From positions 62,001-126,000 of the forward strand of contig NZ_JAAGPI010000026.1 in NCBI RefSeq assembly GCF_017104715.1: DNA of 64,000 nucleotides, in the 5' to 3' direction. Positions 8,086-18,606 of this stretch are shown here, piece by piece. Each line of letters opens with the position of its first letter. Position 1 is the first letter of the stretch. Under the pieces are notes generated by a model. The model did not search any database. It saw only the letters and a list, made by a program, of their open reading frames with translations, and was not told where the DNA came from. Both the position numbers and the translations under genes were made by a program. The stretch comes from Burkholderia sp. Ac-20365 (GTDB lineage Bacteria > Pseudomonadota > Gammaproteobacteria > Burkholderiales > Burkholderiaceae).

Positions 8086-10407
8086 TTAAGTGCCCAGCAC
8101 CGGACGAAGCGACGTCACCTCTTTGAGCTTCGTATCCGGCGCGCGGCCCTTGCGAGCGCGCTTGCCGACACACGACGCCAGCGACGCACCCGACAACTGC
8201 TCTTCCGTCGGCTTGTTGCGATACACGCCTTCCAGCACGACGCCCGCCTTGTTGATCGCCAGCGCCTGTGTCAACGCTTCGTTCGAATCGAGCGCCATCA
8301 GGATCACGCCGCGCCCACCGCCCGACAACGTCTTCATCTCGTCGAGACCGAACACCAGCAGACGCCCGCCGCCCGACAGACACGCGACCTGCGTCGCGTC
8401 AGGCAACATCGGCATCGGCGCGAGCGGTGTCGCGCCTTCGTCGATCGTCATGAACGCCTTGCCCGCCTTCACGCGGCTCACCATATCGCCCACCTTCGCG
8501 ATAAAGCCAAAGCCGTTCGACGACGCCAGCAACAGCGCCTGATCCGCCGACGCCGCGAAGTAATGCATCAGATGCGTGCCCGATTCGAGCTCGATCAGCG
8601 ACGTGACAGGAACGCCATCGCCGCGTCCGCCCGGCAACTGCGCGACGGAAACGGAATACACGCGGCCCTTGCTGCCCCACGCGATCAGCATATCGGGCGT
8701 GCGGCACTGGAACGCCGCGTACAGACCGTCGCCCGCCTTGAACGTGAAGCCTGCGGGATCGAGCCCGTGGCCCTTCAGTGCCCGCACCCAGCCCTTCTGC
8801 GACACGACGACGGTGACAGGTTCATCGACGACACGTGCTTCGAATGTCGCGCGCTTTTCCTGCTGGATCAGCGTGCGGCGATCGTCGCCGTATTGCTTGG
8901 CGTCAGCTTCGATTTCCTTGATGAGCAGGCGCTTCATCGCCGATTCGCTGCCAAGCAGTTCTTCGAGCTTCGCCTTCTCGTCGCGCAGTTCGGACAGTTC
9001 CTTCTCAATCTTGATCTTTTCCAGGCGCGCCAACTGACGCAGTCGGATTTCAAGAATGTCTTCGGCTTGTCGATCGGACAGACCAAAGGCTTCGATCAGC
9101 GCAGTCTTAGGCTCTTCCGATTCGCGAATGATGCGGATGACTTCGTCGATATTCAAAAAGACGATCATCCGACCTTCGAGGATGTGAATCCGGTCGTTGA
9201 CCTTGCCCAGACGATGCTGCGTACGGCGCGTTACCGTCGTGAAACGGAAGCCGACCCATTCGCGCAGGATCTCACCAAGGCCCTTCTGGCGCGGACGGCC
9301 ATCGGCGCCGACCATCACCAGATTCAGCGCCGCGTTCGACTCGAGGCTCGTATGCGCGAGCAGCGTAGTGACGAATTCGGTCTGATCGATGGTGCGCGAC
9401 TTCGGCTCGAACACGAGACGCACGGGTGCGTCCTTGCCAGACTCGTCGCGAACGGCGTCGAGCAGACCGAGCAATGTCTGTTTCGTCTGCAACTGTTCCG
9501 GCGTCAGCGACTTCTTGCCGAGCTTGATTTTCGGATTCGTCTGTTCTTCGATCTCTTCGAGCACCTTCTGACCAGACGTATTCGGCGGCAATTCGGTGAT
9601 AACGAGTTGCCACTGGCCGCGCGCGAGATCTTCGATCTTGTAGCGCGCACGCACCTTGAGACTTCCGCGGCCCGTCTCATATGCCTGCGCGATTTCCGCT
9701 TCGCTCGAAATGATCTGACCGCCGCCCGGGAAGTCCGGTCCGGGCACGAGTTGCATCAGTTCAGCGTGCGTGATGTTCGGATGACGGATCATCGTGACGG
9801 CTGCCGCTGCGACTTCGCGCAGGTTGTGCGACGGAATTTCCGTCGCCAGACCCACCGCGATACCCGATGCACCGTTCAGCAGCACGAACGGCAGACGCGC
9901 AGGCAGCAGCTTCGGTTCCTGGAACGAGCCGTCGTAGTTCGGCATGAAATCGACGGTGCCCTGGTCGATCTCGTCGAGCAGCAGTTTTGCGATCGGCGTG
10001 AGACGCGCTTCCGTGTATCGCATGGCCGCTGCGCCGTCGCCGTCGCGCGAGCCGAAGTTGCCCTGGCCGTCGATCAGCGGATAGCGCATCGAGAAGTCCT
10101 GCGCGAGACGCACGAGTGCGTCGTACGCCGACTGGTCGCCGTGCGGGTGATATTTACCCAGCACGTCGCCGACCACGCGCGCCGACTTCACCGGCTTCGC
10201 GTTGTCGCCGAGACCCATCTCGTTCATCGCGTACAGGATGCGTCGCTGCACCGGCTTCTGGCCGTCGCAGACGTCGGGCAGCGCGCGGCCTTTCACGACG
10301 CTCACCGCGTATTCGAGGTACGCGCTTTCCGCGTAGTTGCCAAGCGTCAGCACATCGCCTTCGGGCGCGGCCGGCTCGGCGAAAAGATCGGTAGTGTTGT
10401 CGTCCAT
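8086..10407 (-). CDS. parC: DNA topoisomerase IV subunit A
   Basis: A 773-residue ParC, the breakage-reunion subunit that decatenates daughter chromosomes with ParE. The catalytic Tyr is at about residue 131 in AAMRYTEARL. The helix region KYHPHGDQSAYDAL (about 85-98) is the quinolone-determining segment, and the C-terminal beta-pinwheel domain follows. The position equivalent to E. coli Ser80 is Gln92, and Asp96 stands at the Glu84 position. The downstream end of the protein is shorter than in GyrA and has no GyrA-box, which supports ParC over GyrA. It lies 84 bp after parE on the same strand and is probably co-transcribed with it. Confidence 0.97.
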   Translation of the reverse strand: MDDNTTDLFAEPAAPEGDVLTLGNYAESAYLEYAVSVVKGRALPDVCDGQKPVQRRILYAMNEMGLGDNAKPVKSARVVGDVLGKYHPHGDQSAYDALVRLAQDFSMRYPLIDGQGNFGSRDGDGAAAMRYTEARLTPIAKLLLDEIDQGTVDFMPNYDGSFQEPKLLPARLPFVLLNGASGIAVGLATEIPSHNLREVAAAAVTMIRHPNITHAELMQLVPGPDFPGGGQIISSEAEIAQAYETGRGSLKVRARYKIEDLARGQWQLVITELPPNTSGQKVLEEIEEQTNPKIKLGKKSLTPEQLQTKQTLLGLLDAVRDESGKDAPVRLVFEPKSRTIDQTEFVTTLLAHTSLESNAALNLVMVGADGRPRQKGLGEILREWVGFRFTTVTRRTQHRLGKVNDRIHILEGRMIVFLNIDEVIRIIRESEEPKTALIEAFGLSDRQAEDILEIRLRQLARLEKIKIEKELSELRDEKAKLEELLGSESAMKRLLIKEIEADAKQYGDDRRTLIQQEKRATFEARVVDEPVTVVVSQKGWVRALKGHGLDPAGFTFKAGDGLYAAFQCRTPDMLIAWGSKGRVYSVSVAQLPGGRGDGVPVTSLIELESGTHLMHYFAASADQALLLASSNGFGFIAKVGDMVSRVKAGKAFMTIDEGATPLAPMPMLPDATQVACLSGGGRLLVFGLDEMKTLSGGGRGVILMALDSNEALTQALAINKAGVVLEGVYRNKPTEEQLSGASLASCVGKRARKGRAPDTKLKEVTSLRPVLGT

Positions 10408-10491
10408 CTAGATTCCGTGTCCTTGTTGGGCGGCGTGCGCTTCGTGCGTCACATGCATGGCATGGTTCGCGGGCACGAAGCGCGGCGGCGC

Positions 10492-12477
<1,986 letters not shown>

Positions 12478-12788
12478 GGCTTGCTCGGGTCCGTCGGTTC
12501 ATCGTTGTCCACAAGTCCTGTGGACAGGTGCGTGGACAATGCGTTGAGTTTTCAAAAAAAGCGAAACGAAACAACGGAGTGTGTGCGCTGCGCGACTTGC
12601 GTGCAGCGCTTATCGGTTTGCCTTGCCTGCTTTCCGCGGTTTTCCTTCGACACGCTTTGCGGGCGATTCGCTGGAAGGACCGTGGGAAGCAGGTTCGCGG
12701 GTATTTTACTGATTTCGATGCGCGGGGCAATTTAGATGATGGGTGTAGGACGGTTGGCGGGGAAAGTGCCCTGCACCCGAGGGGCATA
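12478..12788. other. 311-bp region between uup and parE
   Basis: This is the presumed promoter region for the leftward parE-parC unit, and it also contains the untranslated tail after uup, which is leftward as well. The only distinct motif I see is the TTGTCCACA-type cluster at 12505-12539 and an A-rich tract (12552-12560). The open frames that cross it on the plus strand extend into the antisense of uup and look spurious. Confidence 0.6.
12505..12539. promoter_or_regulatory. Cluster of three DnaA-box-like 9-mers upstream of parE
   Basis: TTGTCCACA (12505-12513), CTGTCCACA on the minus strand (12519-12527) and TTGTCCACG on the minus strand (12531-12539) lie within 35 bp. Each differs from the classical TTATCCACA box at one or two positions. 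They begin 28 bp before the parE start codon and would fall in its leader or promoter. The role is inferred from sequence similarity alone. Confidence 0.4.
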
Positions 12789-14714
12789 CTACTTCTTCTT
12801 GCTCTCCAGCTCATCCCACCGTTCGATCGCCACGAGCAGCTCCTCGTCGATCGCCGCGTAGCGCTCGGTCAGCCGCGCGCCTTCCTGCGCGTCCTTGACG
12901 AAGATTGAACCTTCCTCGATCTGCGCGCCGATCGCCTTCTGCTCGGCTTCGAGCGCGGCGATCTGCCCGGGCAACGCTTCCAGTTCGCGCTGTTCCTTGA
13001 ATGAAAGCTTCACCGTGCGCTGCGCGTTGCGGCCCGCTGCGCTTTCCTTCGGCGCGGCTTCTTTCGGCGCCTCTTTCGGTGCGTCCTGTTGCGTAATCTG
13101 CTCGGAACGATCGCGCTGGATCTGCCAGTCTGTAAATCCGCCGACATACTCGCGCCACTTCCCCGCGCCCTCCGACGCGATCACCGACGTCGCCACGTTA
13201 TCCAGAAACGCGCGGTCGTGGCTCACCAGCAAGACCGTACCGTCGTAGTCGGTCAGCAGTTCTTCGAGCAGTTCGAGCGTCGGGATGTCGAGGTCGTTGG
13301 TCGGCTCGTCGAGCACCAGCACGTTGGCCGGGCGCGCGAACAGACGCGCGAGCAGCAGCCGGTTGCGTTCGCCGCCCGACAGCGATTTGACAGGCGAGCG
13401 CGCGCGCTCCGGCGCGAACAGGAAGTCGCCCAGATAACTCATCACGTGCTTTTTCTGGCCGTTGATCTCGACCCAGTCACTGCCTGGGCTGATGGTGTCG
13501 GCGAGACTCTTTTCCAGATCGAGCTGAGCCCGCATCTGGTCGAAGTAAGCAACCTGAAGGTTAGTACCGACGCGCACCTTGCCTTCATCCGGCTGCAGTT
13601 CGCCGAGAATCAGCTTGAGCAGCGTGGTCTTGCCTGCGCCGTTCGGACCGACAAAACCGATCTTGTCACCGCGCATGACCGTCGTCGAAAAACGGTCGAC
13701 CACCGTGCGCTCGCCGTAGCGCTTGGTCACGTCCGTGAGTTCGGCGACGATCTTGCCCGACTTCTCGCCCTGCCCGACGTCGAGCTTCACGTTGCCCTGC
13801 ACGTTGCGGCGTTCCGCGCGTTCGTTGCGCATTTGCACGAGCCGTGCAATCCGTCCGACGCTGCGCGTGCGCCGCGCCTCGACGCCCTTGCGGATCCACA
13901 CTTCCTCTTGGGCGAGCAGCTTGTCGAATTTCTCGTTCTCGACGCGCTCCACTTCCAGTTGTTGCGCCTTGCGTGTCTGATAAGCAGAGAAATTGCCAGG
14001 ATATGACAGCAGGCGCCCGCGATCCAGTTCAACGATGCGCGTCGCGACGCGGTCGAGAAACGCACGATCGTGGGTGATGAACAGCAGGCCGGCGCGCTGA
14101 GACACCAGCAACTCTTCCAGCCAGCGAATGCCGTCGAAATCCAGATGGTTGGTCGGCTCGTCCAGCAGCAGGACATCCGGCTGCACGACCAGCGCCCGTG
14201 CCAGCGCGACGCGCTTTTGCATGCCGCCCGACAACGAACCCACCCGCGCGTCGCCGTCCAGTCCGATCTGCGCGAGCGTCGTGGCGACGCGTGTGCGCCA
14301 GTTCCAGGCATCGGTTGCGTCGAGCGACGACTGCAGCGTGTTCATGCGCGCGAGCAACGCGTCGTGCTGCGCGCCTTCGGGCGTCTCCGCCAGTTCGTGC
14401 GCAACCGTGTTGTATTCGTCGAGCAGCGCGCTCGCGTGCGTGAGGCCCGCTGCGACCGTGTCGAATACCGACACGTCGCCGTCGAACTCGGGCTCCTGCG
14501 GCACGTACACGGTGACGAGGTCCTGCTGACGCGTAATCAGACCGTCGTCCGGTTTTGCAAGCTCGGCGACGATCTTCAGCAGCGAGGACTTGCCCGCGCC
14601 GTTGCGGCCGATCAACCCGACGCGCTCGCCGGCTTCAAGTGAGAAATCCGCGTGATCGAGCAGCGCGACGTGGCCGAACGCCAGTTGCGCGCCCGTAATG
14701 GTGTAAAGCGACAT
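12789..14714 (-). CDS. uup: ABC-F ATPase Uup
   Basis: A 641-residue soluble ABC-F protein with two nucleotide-binding domains: Walker A GRNGAGKSS with signature LSGGMQKR, and GPNGAGKTT with signature LSGGERNR. The Y-loop/linker between them is long and basic. The C-terminal coiled coil (KLSFKEQRELEALPGQIAAL) is characteristic of Uup rather than EttA. ABC-F proteins act on ribosomes; Uup has also been linked to precise excision of transposons and to branched DNA intermediates. The frame is open 66 codons further, but the family start MSLYTITGAQLAFGH lies at 14714. No strong Shine-Dalgarno precedes it, the upstream bases being pyrimidine-rich. Confidence 0.93.
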   Translation of the reverse strand: MSLYTITGAQLAFGHVALLDHADFSLEAGERVGLIGRNGAGKSSLLKIVAELAKPDDGLITRQQDLVTVYVPQEPEFDGDVSVFDTVAAGLTHASALLDEYNTVAHELAETPEGAQHDALLARMNTLQSSLDATDAWNWRTRVATTLAQIGLDGDARVGSLSGGMQKRVALARALVVQPDVLLLDEPTNHLDFDGIRWLEELLVSQRAGLLFITHDRAFLDRVATRIVELDRGRLLSYPGNFSAYQTRKAQQLEVERVENEKFDKLLAQEEVWIRKGVEARRTRSVGRIARLVQMRNERAERRNVQGNVKLDVGQGEKSGKIVAELTDVTKRYGERTVVDRFSTTVMRGDKIGFVGPNGAGKTTLLKLILGELQPDEGKVRVGTNLQVAYFDQMRAQLDLEKSLADTISPGSDWVEINGQKKHVMSYLGDFLFAPERARSPVKSLSGGERNRLLLARLFARPANVLVLDEPTNDLDIPTLELLEELLTDYDGTVLLVSHDRAFLDNVATSVIASEGAGKWREYVGGFTDWQIQRDRSEQITQQDAPKEAPKEAAPKESAAGRNAQRTVKLSFKEQRELEALPGQIAALEAEQKAIGAQIEEGSIFVKDAQEGARLTERYAAIDEELLVAIERWDELESKKK

Positions 14715-14934
14715 GGAAAGGAAGAAACCAGCGATGAGTCGGAAGCGCTCATTGTACCGGTCGGCAGCGCGCAGACTGACGGGATATGGCCCGGCAGGAT
14801 GGCATAGGACGAATGACGCGCTGGTTCTGGTCCGCGATCGCGATCTTTCGGTCCGAAGTCCGAACGACGACGCGGCGGGCGAACGCCCTGGAGCGGGCGT
14901 CCGCTGTGTCAAAGGCGCGGCAGACTCGCCCGCA

Positions 14935-15336
14935 TCACTTCACGTGAATCGTGATCGTCCTGCTCATGTCAGGTCCATACGAACGATGCGCGCCATCGCC
15001 GAAATCGAGCGTCAGCGTGTGATCGCCGGGCGGCAGCGTGATCTCCGTTTCCGTCTGGCCTTTGCCGAAGTGCAGCGACTTGTCGTTGGCGGGAATGACT
15101 TCGCCCTTCGGCAGCGGCTGTCCGTCGATGATCAGGTGATGATGTCCCGTGCCTTCCGTCATCGTGCCGGCGGGCACGATCTTCATGCCTTCGACGGCAA
15201 ATTTCACGTGGATCGGGTTGCTGACGGTCGCGCCGTCCTTCGGTTCGACGAACGAGACGCCCGCGGCATGCGCCACGCCCGACATCACCAGCATGCCCGC
15301 GCACGCTGCGCCGGCCAACCATCTGTTATTCCGCAT
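14935..15336 (-). CDS. Exported DUF4399-domain protein
   Basis: A 133-residue secreted protein. It has a signal peptide (MRNNRW followed by a hydrophobic stretch ending in VAHA, cleavage near residue 24). A small beta-rich domain follows, with FVEPKDGATVSNP, GHHHLIIDG and PGDHTLTLDFGDGAH, the conserved pattern of DUF4399. Start ATG 15336 follows AAGGAGAAAAAAG on the minus strand. The GHHH cluster could bind metal, but no function is established for the family. It is divergent from rubA, with which it shares an upstream region of about 250 bp. Confidence 0.82.
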   Translation of the reverse strand: MRNNRWLAGAACAGMLVMSGVAHAAGVSFVEPKDGATVSNPIHVKFAVEGMKIVPAGTMTEGTGHHHLIIDGQPLPKGEVIPANDKSLHFGKGQTETEITLPPGDHTLTLDFGDGAHRSYGPDMSRTITIHVK

Positions 15337-15592
15337 CTTTTTTCTCCTTGGCAAAAGCGGCTCGAGGGGCGCGACGCATGGCCACACCGCACAGAAAGGA
15401 TACACGCTGGGAACGGCCCCGCCGGGCGTCGCATCGCCCTTATGCATGCCGCTTCGCGTTGATTTGAAACGGTAAAAAATCGCGATCCGTGGGCAGTTCG
15501 TCAAATTCCGGTAATATTGCGGGTCGCCGCCGTATGCACAATAAAGGGGCAGATTGGCGGATTTTGCATTGAATCAATGAAGAGCGTGTGTC

Positions 15593-15778
15593 GTGAGTGA
15601 AGTGATCGTCGAATACAAAAGCTGGGTCTGCCTGATTTGCGGCTGGATCTTTAACGAAGAAGAAGGTTTGCCCGAAGAAGGCATCGCGCCAGGTACGCGC
15701 TTCGCCGATATCCCGGACGACTGGCGCTGTCCGCTGTGCGACGTGGGCAAGGCAGAATTTGCTGTAGTGGAGTTCTGA
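15593..15778 (+). CDS. rubA: Rubredoxin
   Basis: A 61-residue rubredoxin, a one-electron carrier with a single Fe(Cys)4 centre. Both cysteine pairs are present: CLICGW and CPLCDVGK. The intervening GIAPGTRFADIPDDW is the conserved family core. The start is GTG at 15593, the only in-frame start before the domain. No alkane hydroxylase or rubredoxin reductase is adjacent, and the redox partner is unknown. A strong terminator follows at 15814. Confidence 0.95.
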   Translation: MSEVIVEYKSWVCLICGWIFNEEEGLPEEGIAPGTRFADIPDDWRCPLCDVGKAEFAVVEF

Positions 15779-15813
15779 TAGACGGGTTCTGCTACAGAAA
15801 CGTCTTATCTATG

Positions 15814-15852
15814 AAGCGGTCCGCGGGTCGATGCCTGCGGACCGCTTTTGTT
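15814..15852 (+). terminator. Rho-independent terminator of rubA
   Basis: An 11-bp perfect stem (AAGCGGTCCGC with its complement, 15814-15824 and 15837-15847) is followed by TTTTGTTTTT. Confidence 0.85.
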
Positions 15853-15875
15853 TTTGGTGCGCGGGGGTGTGGCGG

Positions 15876-16631
15876 TCAGTCGCGTGTGGCGACGGCGATC
15901 AGTTCGCGGCTCGCCGGGTCGACGGGATGACCGGACCAGTCGCCGCACCATCGCGTCGTGCTGAAGCCGGCTTTGCGCAGTGCGTCGTCCAGTTCGGTTT
16001 GCGTGCGAAAGCGCAGTTCGCTGGTTGAGACGATTGCGTCGCCGTCGCTGTCGCGAAGAAAGCGATGATGGGTATCGAACTGCACGATGCCGTCCGTCGC
16101 TTCGATAAGTTGCTGCCAGATTTCGACCGGGCCGACGCGCGTGTCGTCGATCACGCGGCGCGACTGTTGTGGCGTCCACGCCCTCCATGGCGACAAGGCC
16201 GGATTGCGGCTCTCGAACGCGAGCCGGCCGCCCGGACGCAGCGCCGCGTACGCCGCGGCAAGCGTGGCGTCGAAGCTGGCATCGTCGAGAAAAACCTGCG
16301 CGACGTGGCCAGTCATCAGGGCGAGATCGGCATTCAGCGCGCCCAGCTGTGTGGCGTCGCCTTCGATCCACTCCACCCGTTCGCCACCCGGACGTTGACG
16401 CGCAATCTCAAGCATCGCTGACGAAGGATCGACGCCCGTCACCGCGTGGCCGCGCCGGGCCAGTTCGGCGGCCAGCAACCCGGTGCCGCAGCCGATATCG
16501 ACGATACGCACCGATTTCGTGCGCTCAGCGAGATCGATATAGAAGCGCGTGTCGGCGGCGAAGGGATTGAGCGTGTCGTAGAGCGCGACAAGACCCGCGT
16601 CGGTGTAGTGGGTGTCGGGCGTGTGGACCAT
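15876..16631 (-). CDS. Class I SAM-dependent methyltransferase
   Basis: A 251-residue methyltransferase of the Rossmann-fold class I. The SAM-binding motif I reads VDIGCGTGLLAAEL, motif II contains VTGVDPSSAMLEIAR, and the later ALRPGGRLAFESRNP is motif III/post-III. The N-terminal YDTLNPFAAD resembles small-molecule methyltransferases of the UbiE/BioC-like group. The substrate cannot be deduced. It faces tRNA-Arg divergently and converges on rubA, with no evident operon partner. Confidence 0.85.
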   Translation of the reverse strand: MVHTPDTHYTDAGLVALYDTLNPFAADTRFYIDLAERTKSVRIVDIGCGTGLLAAELARRGHAVTGVDPSSAMLEIARQRPGGERVEWIEGDATQLGALNADLALMTGHVAQVFLDDASFDATLAAAYAALRPGGRLAFESRNPALSPWRAWTPQQSRRVIDDTRVGPVEIWQQLIEATDGIVQFDTHHRFLRDSDGDAIVSTSELRFRTQTELDDALRKAGFSTTRWCGDWSGHPVDPASRELIAVATRD

Positions 16632-16700
16632 CGGCCGATATTAACGGCGCGGTGTGTGTGCCGCCAATGCGTTGAAAGCCGCTTTGGCAAACGGGCGATT

Positions 16701-16709
16701 TGCTATACT
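16701..16709 (+). promoter_or_regulatory. Extended -10 promoter element of tRNA-Arg
   Basis: TGCTATACT fits an extended -10 (TGnTATAMT). It lies 20 bp before the mature tRNA 5' end. No clear -35 is present at the usual distance, consistent with an extended -10 promoter. Confidence 0.5.
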
Positions 16710-16728
16710 CTGCGCTCGTCGGCGGCCC

Positions 16729-16803
16729 CTCCCCGTAGTTCAATGGATAGAACGAGTGCCTCCTAAGCGCTAGATACAGGTTCGATTCCTGTCGGGGGGA
16801 CCA
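16729..16803 (+). tRNA. tRNA-Arg (anticodon CCT)
   Basis: A cloverleaf can be folded by eye. The acceptor stem CTCCCCG pairs with CGGGGGG, with one G-T wobble. The D-arm is GTTCAATGGATAGAAC. The anticodon stem AGTGC/GCGCT closes a loop CTCCTAA with anticodon CCT, and the T-arm is ACAGG-TTCGATT-CCTGT. Discriminator A and an encoded CCA follow. It reads AGG, a rare Arg codon in this GC-rich genome. An intrinsic terminator follows. Confidence 0.95.
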
Positions 16804-16825
16804 CATCGGCGACGGACGACGCCAT

Positions 16826-16863
16826 AAAAAAACCCGCAACAGCTCACGCTTTGCGGGTTTTTT
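16826..16863 (+). terminator. Rho-independent terminator of tRNA-Arg
   Basis: AAAAAACCCGCA and its complement TGCGGGTTTTTT form a 12-bp stem with a T-tract in the 3' arm, 22 bp past the tRNA CCA. Confidence 0.85.
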
Positions 16864-16911
16864 GTTTGCTACAGCCTCGTTGTTGGTAACCCAGCAACGC
16901 GGCAAAACCGT

Positions 16912-17037
16912 TCAACGATGCCGACGGCACACCACCTGAACCTTGGCCAGTTGCTGGTCGCGCTGATCGAAGAAACGGACGAGCGCAAACAGCGATGCAG
17001 CGGCAAACGGCCAGAGCACAAAGAAGGTGGCAAGCAT
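16912..17037 (-). CDS. Small single-helix membrane protein (41 aa), hypothetical
   Basis: A 41-residue candidate. Residues 1-22 form one hydrophobic helix (LATFFVLWPFAAASLFALV), followed by a basic tail RRHR. ATG 17037 is preceded on the minus strand by CTGGAGTCGATC, a good GGAG at proper spacing. I do not recognise the family. The frame continues upstream to 17226, but without a comparable ribosome binding site. It could be a real small inner-membrane protein or chance. Confidence 0.45.
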   Translation of the reverse strand: MLATFFVLWPFAAASLFALVRFFDQRDQQLAKVQVVCRRHR

Positions 17038-17267
17038 GATCGACTCCAGAGCGATAACAGTTGTAACCAGTGTACCGCTACGCTCATCGCGGAAAACTAT
17101 CGGAATCGCCAAAACACAGTTCCCATTTTTGTGCGTGAAGTGCGAGTCGACCGCCTGACGCAGCTTCAGAGCGGCTCCGCAGGCTACCGGAGTCCAATCG
17201 ACCTCGCCCGCCCGTGACAAAATCACGCATTTTGCGCAACACCTGCCAGCACAACGAAGGACATCTC

Positions 17268-17540
17268 ATGGACATTAACAAGCAACTCGCCGCCCTCACC
17301 ACTTCCGAACTGCAAACGGCGGGCGCCAGCCAGGCGACGGCCATCGCCGTCAGCGTGCTGATGCGTCACCTGAATTCCCCCGAACTGTCGAAGCTGCTCA
17401 GCTCCGCGTTCGTCAATCATCAGGCCGTCATGCAGCAGACGCCGTGGCCGGACCAGATGCTGCAATCGTTCGAAGCGACGCGCCGCTTCCTCGAAGGCGC
17501 GGCCCAGCCGGTCAGCCCGAGCCCCGACCAGCCGGCCTGA
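17268..17540 (+). CDS. Hypothetical protein, 90 aa
   Basis: A 90-residue soluble, mostly helical protein without recognised domain. ATG 17268 is chosen because GAAGGA stands 6-12 bp upstream; the frame itself is open from 17214. Segments include QLAALTTSELQTAGASQATAIAVSV and a Pro/Gln-rich tail. The coding-strand GC3 pattern is that of a real gene. Confidence 0.6.
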   Translation: MDINKQLAALTTSELQTAGASQATAIAVSVLMRHLNSPELSKLLSSAFVNHQAVMQQTPWPDQMLQSFEATRRFLEGAAQPVSPSPDQPA

Positions 17541-17982
17541 CGCAACACGCCGGCAACGCTCGCCGCGCACGCCACACGAGGCGAAAAAGCCACACTCACG
17601 GACACCCCGGCATGCGCGGCAAGCCCGCCCGGCGGGGCTCGTGCGCCGGCGCCGCAGACCAGTGTGCGCTCTCCCACCTAACGCGCCATTTGCCTGCGGA
17701 CGGGTACGCGACATCCTCATATCATCTCGTCACTCCTCGGATACGTCAGGTTGACAGATGCCCTACCCGTACAACCTCGCAGTCGCCGCTGGCCTGATGA
17801 TCATCGTGCTCACCTGCAGCCTGGCGCTCGCACTGACATGAGCTGACATGCCCACGGGCCGCCATTCGACGGCCATCCGCCCGCTGCCCGCGCCGACGGT
17901 CCGTCGGACCGCCAAAGCACGCGACTAAAAATATTTCCGAACCGACCCTAAAGTTTCCTAAACCCCTGCCGTAGAGCGGGGC
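17541..17982 (+). other. 442-bp stretch with at most one micro-gene
   Basis: No larger gene is supported here. The only candidate is the 27-codon membrane peptide at 17758-17841. The remainder is GC-rich and shows no clear hairpin with a T-tract. Confidence 0.5.
17758..17841 (+). CDS. Possible 27-aa membrane micro-protein
   Basis: A 27-codon frame starting ATG 17758 encodes PYPYNLAVAAGLMIIVLTCS and a hydrophobic tail ending ALALT. A weak CAGG lies upstream. A hydrophobic single helix of this length is compatible with a real small membrane protein, but nothing else supports it. Confidence 0.3.
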   Translation: MPYPYNLAVAAGLMIIVLTCSLALALT

Positions 17983-18306
17983 ATGGACCATTACCTCACT
18001 TCGTCGGCGGGATCGTTTAAATCGACTCTGATCGATCAGGACATCGCGCACATTGCCCGCGTCATGCGGCCTTCGATGCATGGCGACCTGGGTGGGGCCA
18101 TCCTCCCGGCCGACTACTGGCGCAAACGGCTCTTCGAGCTGCTCGACGCCGACCACCTGACCAACGCCCAGCTTTGTGCCATCGACGACCTGCTGCTCCA
18201 GCTCGACGATCTGTGCACCATGGAACTGGCGCCGCTGCCCGTGACGACCTCGCGGCCCGCGGCGTCGCGCGACGGCAATCGCCATCGCGTTCGCCGCAAG
18301 CGCTGA
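17983..18306 (+). CDS. Hypothetical protein, 107 aa
   Basis: A 107-residue protein of unknown function. The middle is a helical, Leu/Asp-rich segment (YWRKRLFELLDADHLTNAQL) and the C-terminus is strongly basic (HRVRRKR). ATG 17983 follows GAGCGGGGC. No domain recognised. GC3 bias supports coding. The 300 bp that follow hold the promoter of the Dcm-like gene. Confidence 0.6.
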   Translation: MDHYLTSSAGSFKSTLIDQDIAHIARVMRPSMHGDLGGAILPADYWRKRLFELLDADHLTNAQLCAIDDLLLQLDDLCTMELAPLPVTTSRPAASRDGNRHRVRRKR

Positions 18307-18606
18307 CGCTGGGCAAGCTGGCAGATGCCGCCGCCGCGGCAACGCTGCAACAGGTTGAACGCGCGCCACGCATTTAACATTCATTGACCCGCCGCGCGTC
18401 CTTCCACGATGCTGCTGCCAGCAGCGCGAACACCCGGCGACACAGCGACAGGATGATCTGGCGCGTCGCCGGGGCTGCCTCTCCCCTCCCTCCGCACACT
18501 CCCGCCGCCTTTCCGCAGGAAAATTTGTCTGCGCAACCGCCATCGCACGCAAATTAGGGACATTCATAGGTCATAATGTCCGCAAAAATACCCAGCAAGG
18601 ACTCCT
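18307..18606. other. 300-bp region upstream of the Dcm-like gene
   Basis: No gene is apparent. The last 60 bp are AT-richer and contain a 24-bp dyad (18558-18581) overlapping a CATAAT -10-like hexamer. Confidence 0.55.
18558..18581. promoter_or_regulatory. 24-bp operator-like dyad in the promoter of the Dcm-like gene
   Basis: GGACAT at 18558-18563 and ATGTCC at 18576-18581 form a perfect inverted repeat with 12 bp between them. CATAAT (18572-18577), a plausible -10 hexamer, overlaps the right arm. The start codon is 25 bp further on. Because the encoded methylase has its own N-terminal HTH, autoregulation is a reasonable inference. Confidence 0.45.

Noticed and set aside
12505..12539. Chromosomal replication origin from the DnaA-like boxes
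   Set aside because: Only three imperfect boxes, no AT-rich unwinding element, and no dnaA, dnaN, gyrB or parAB genes nearby.
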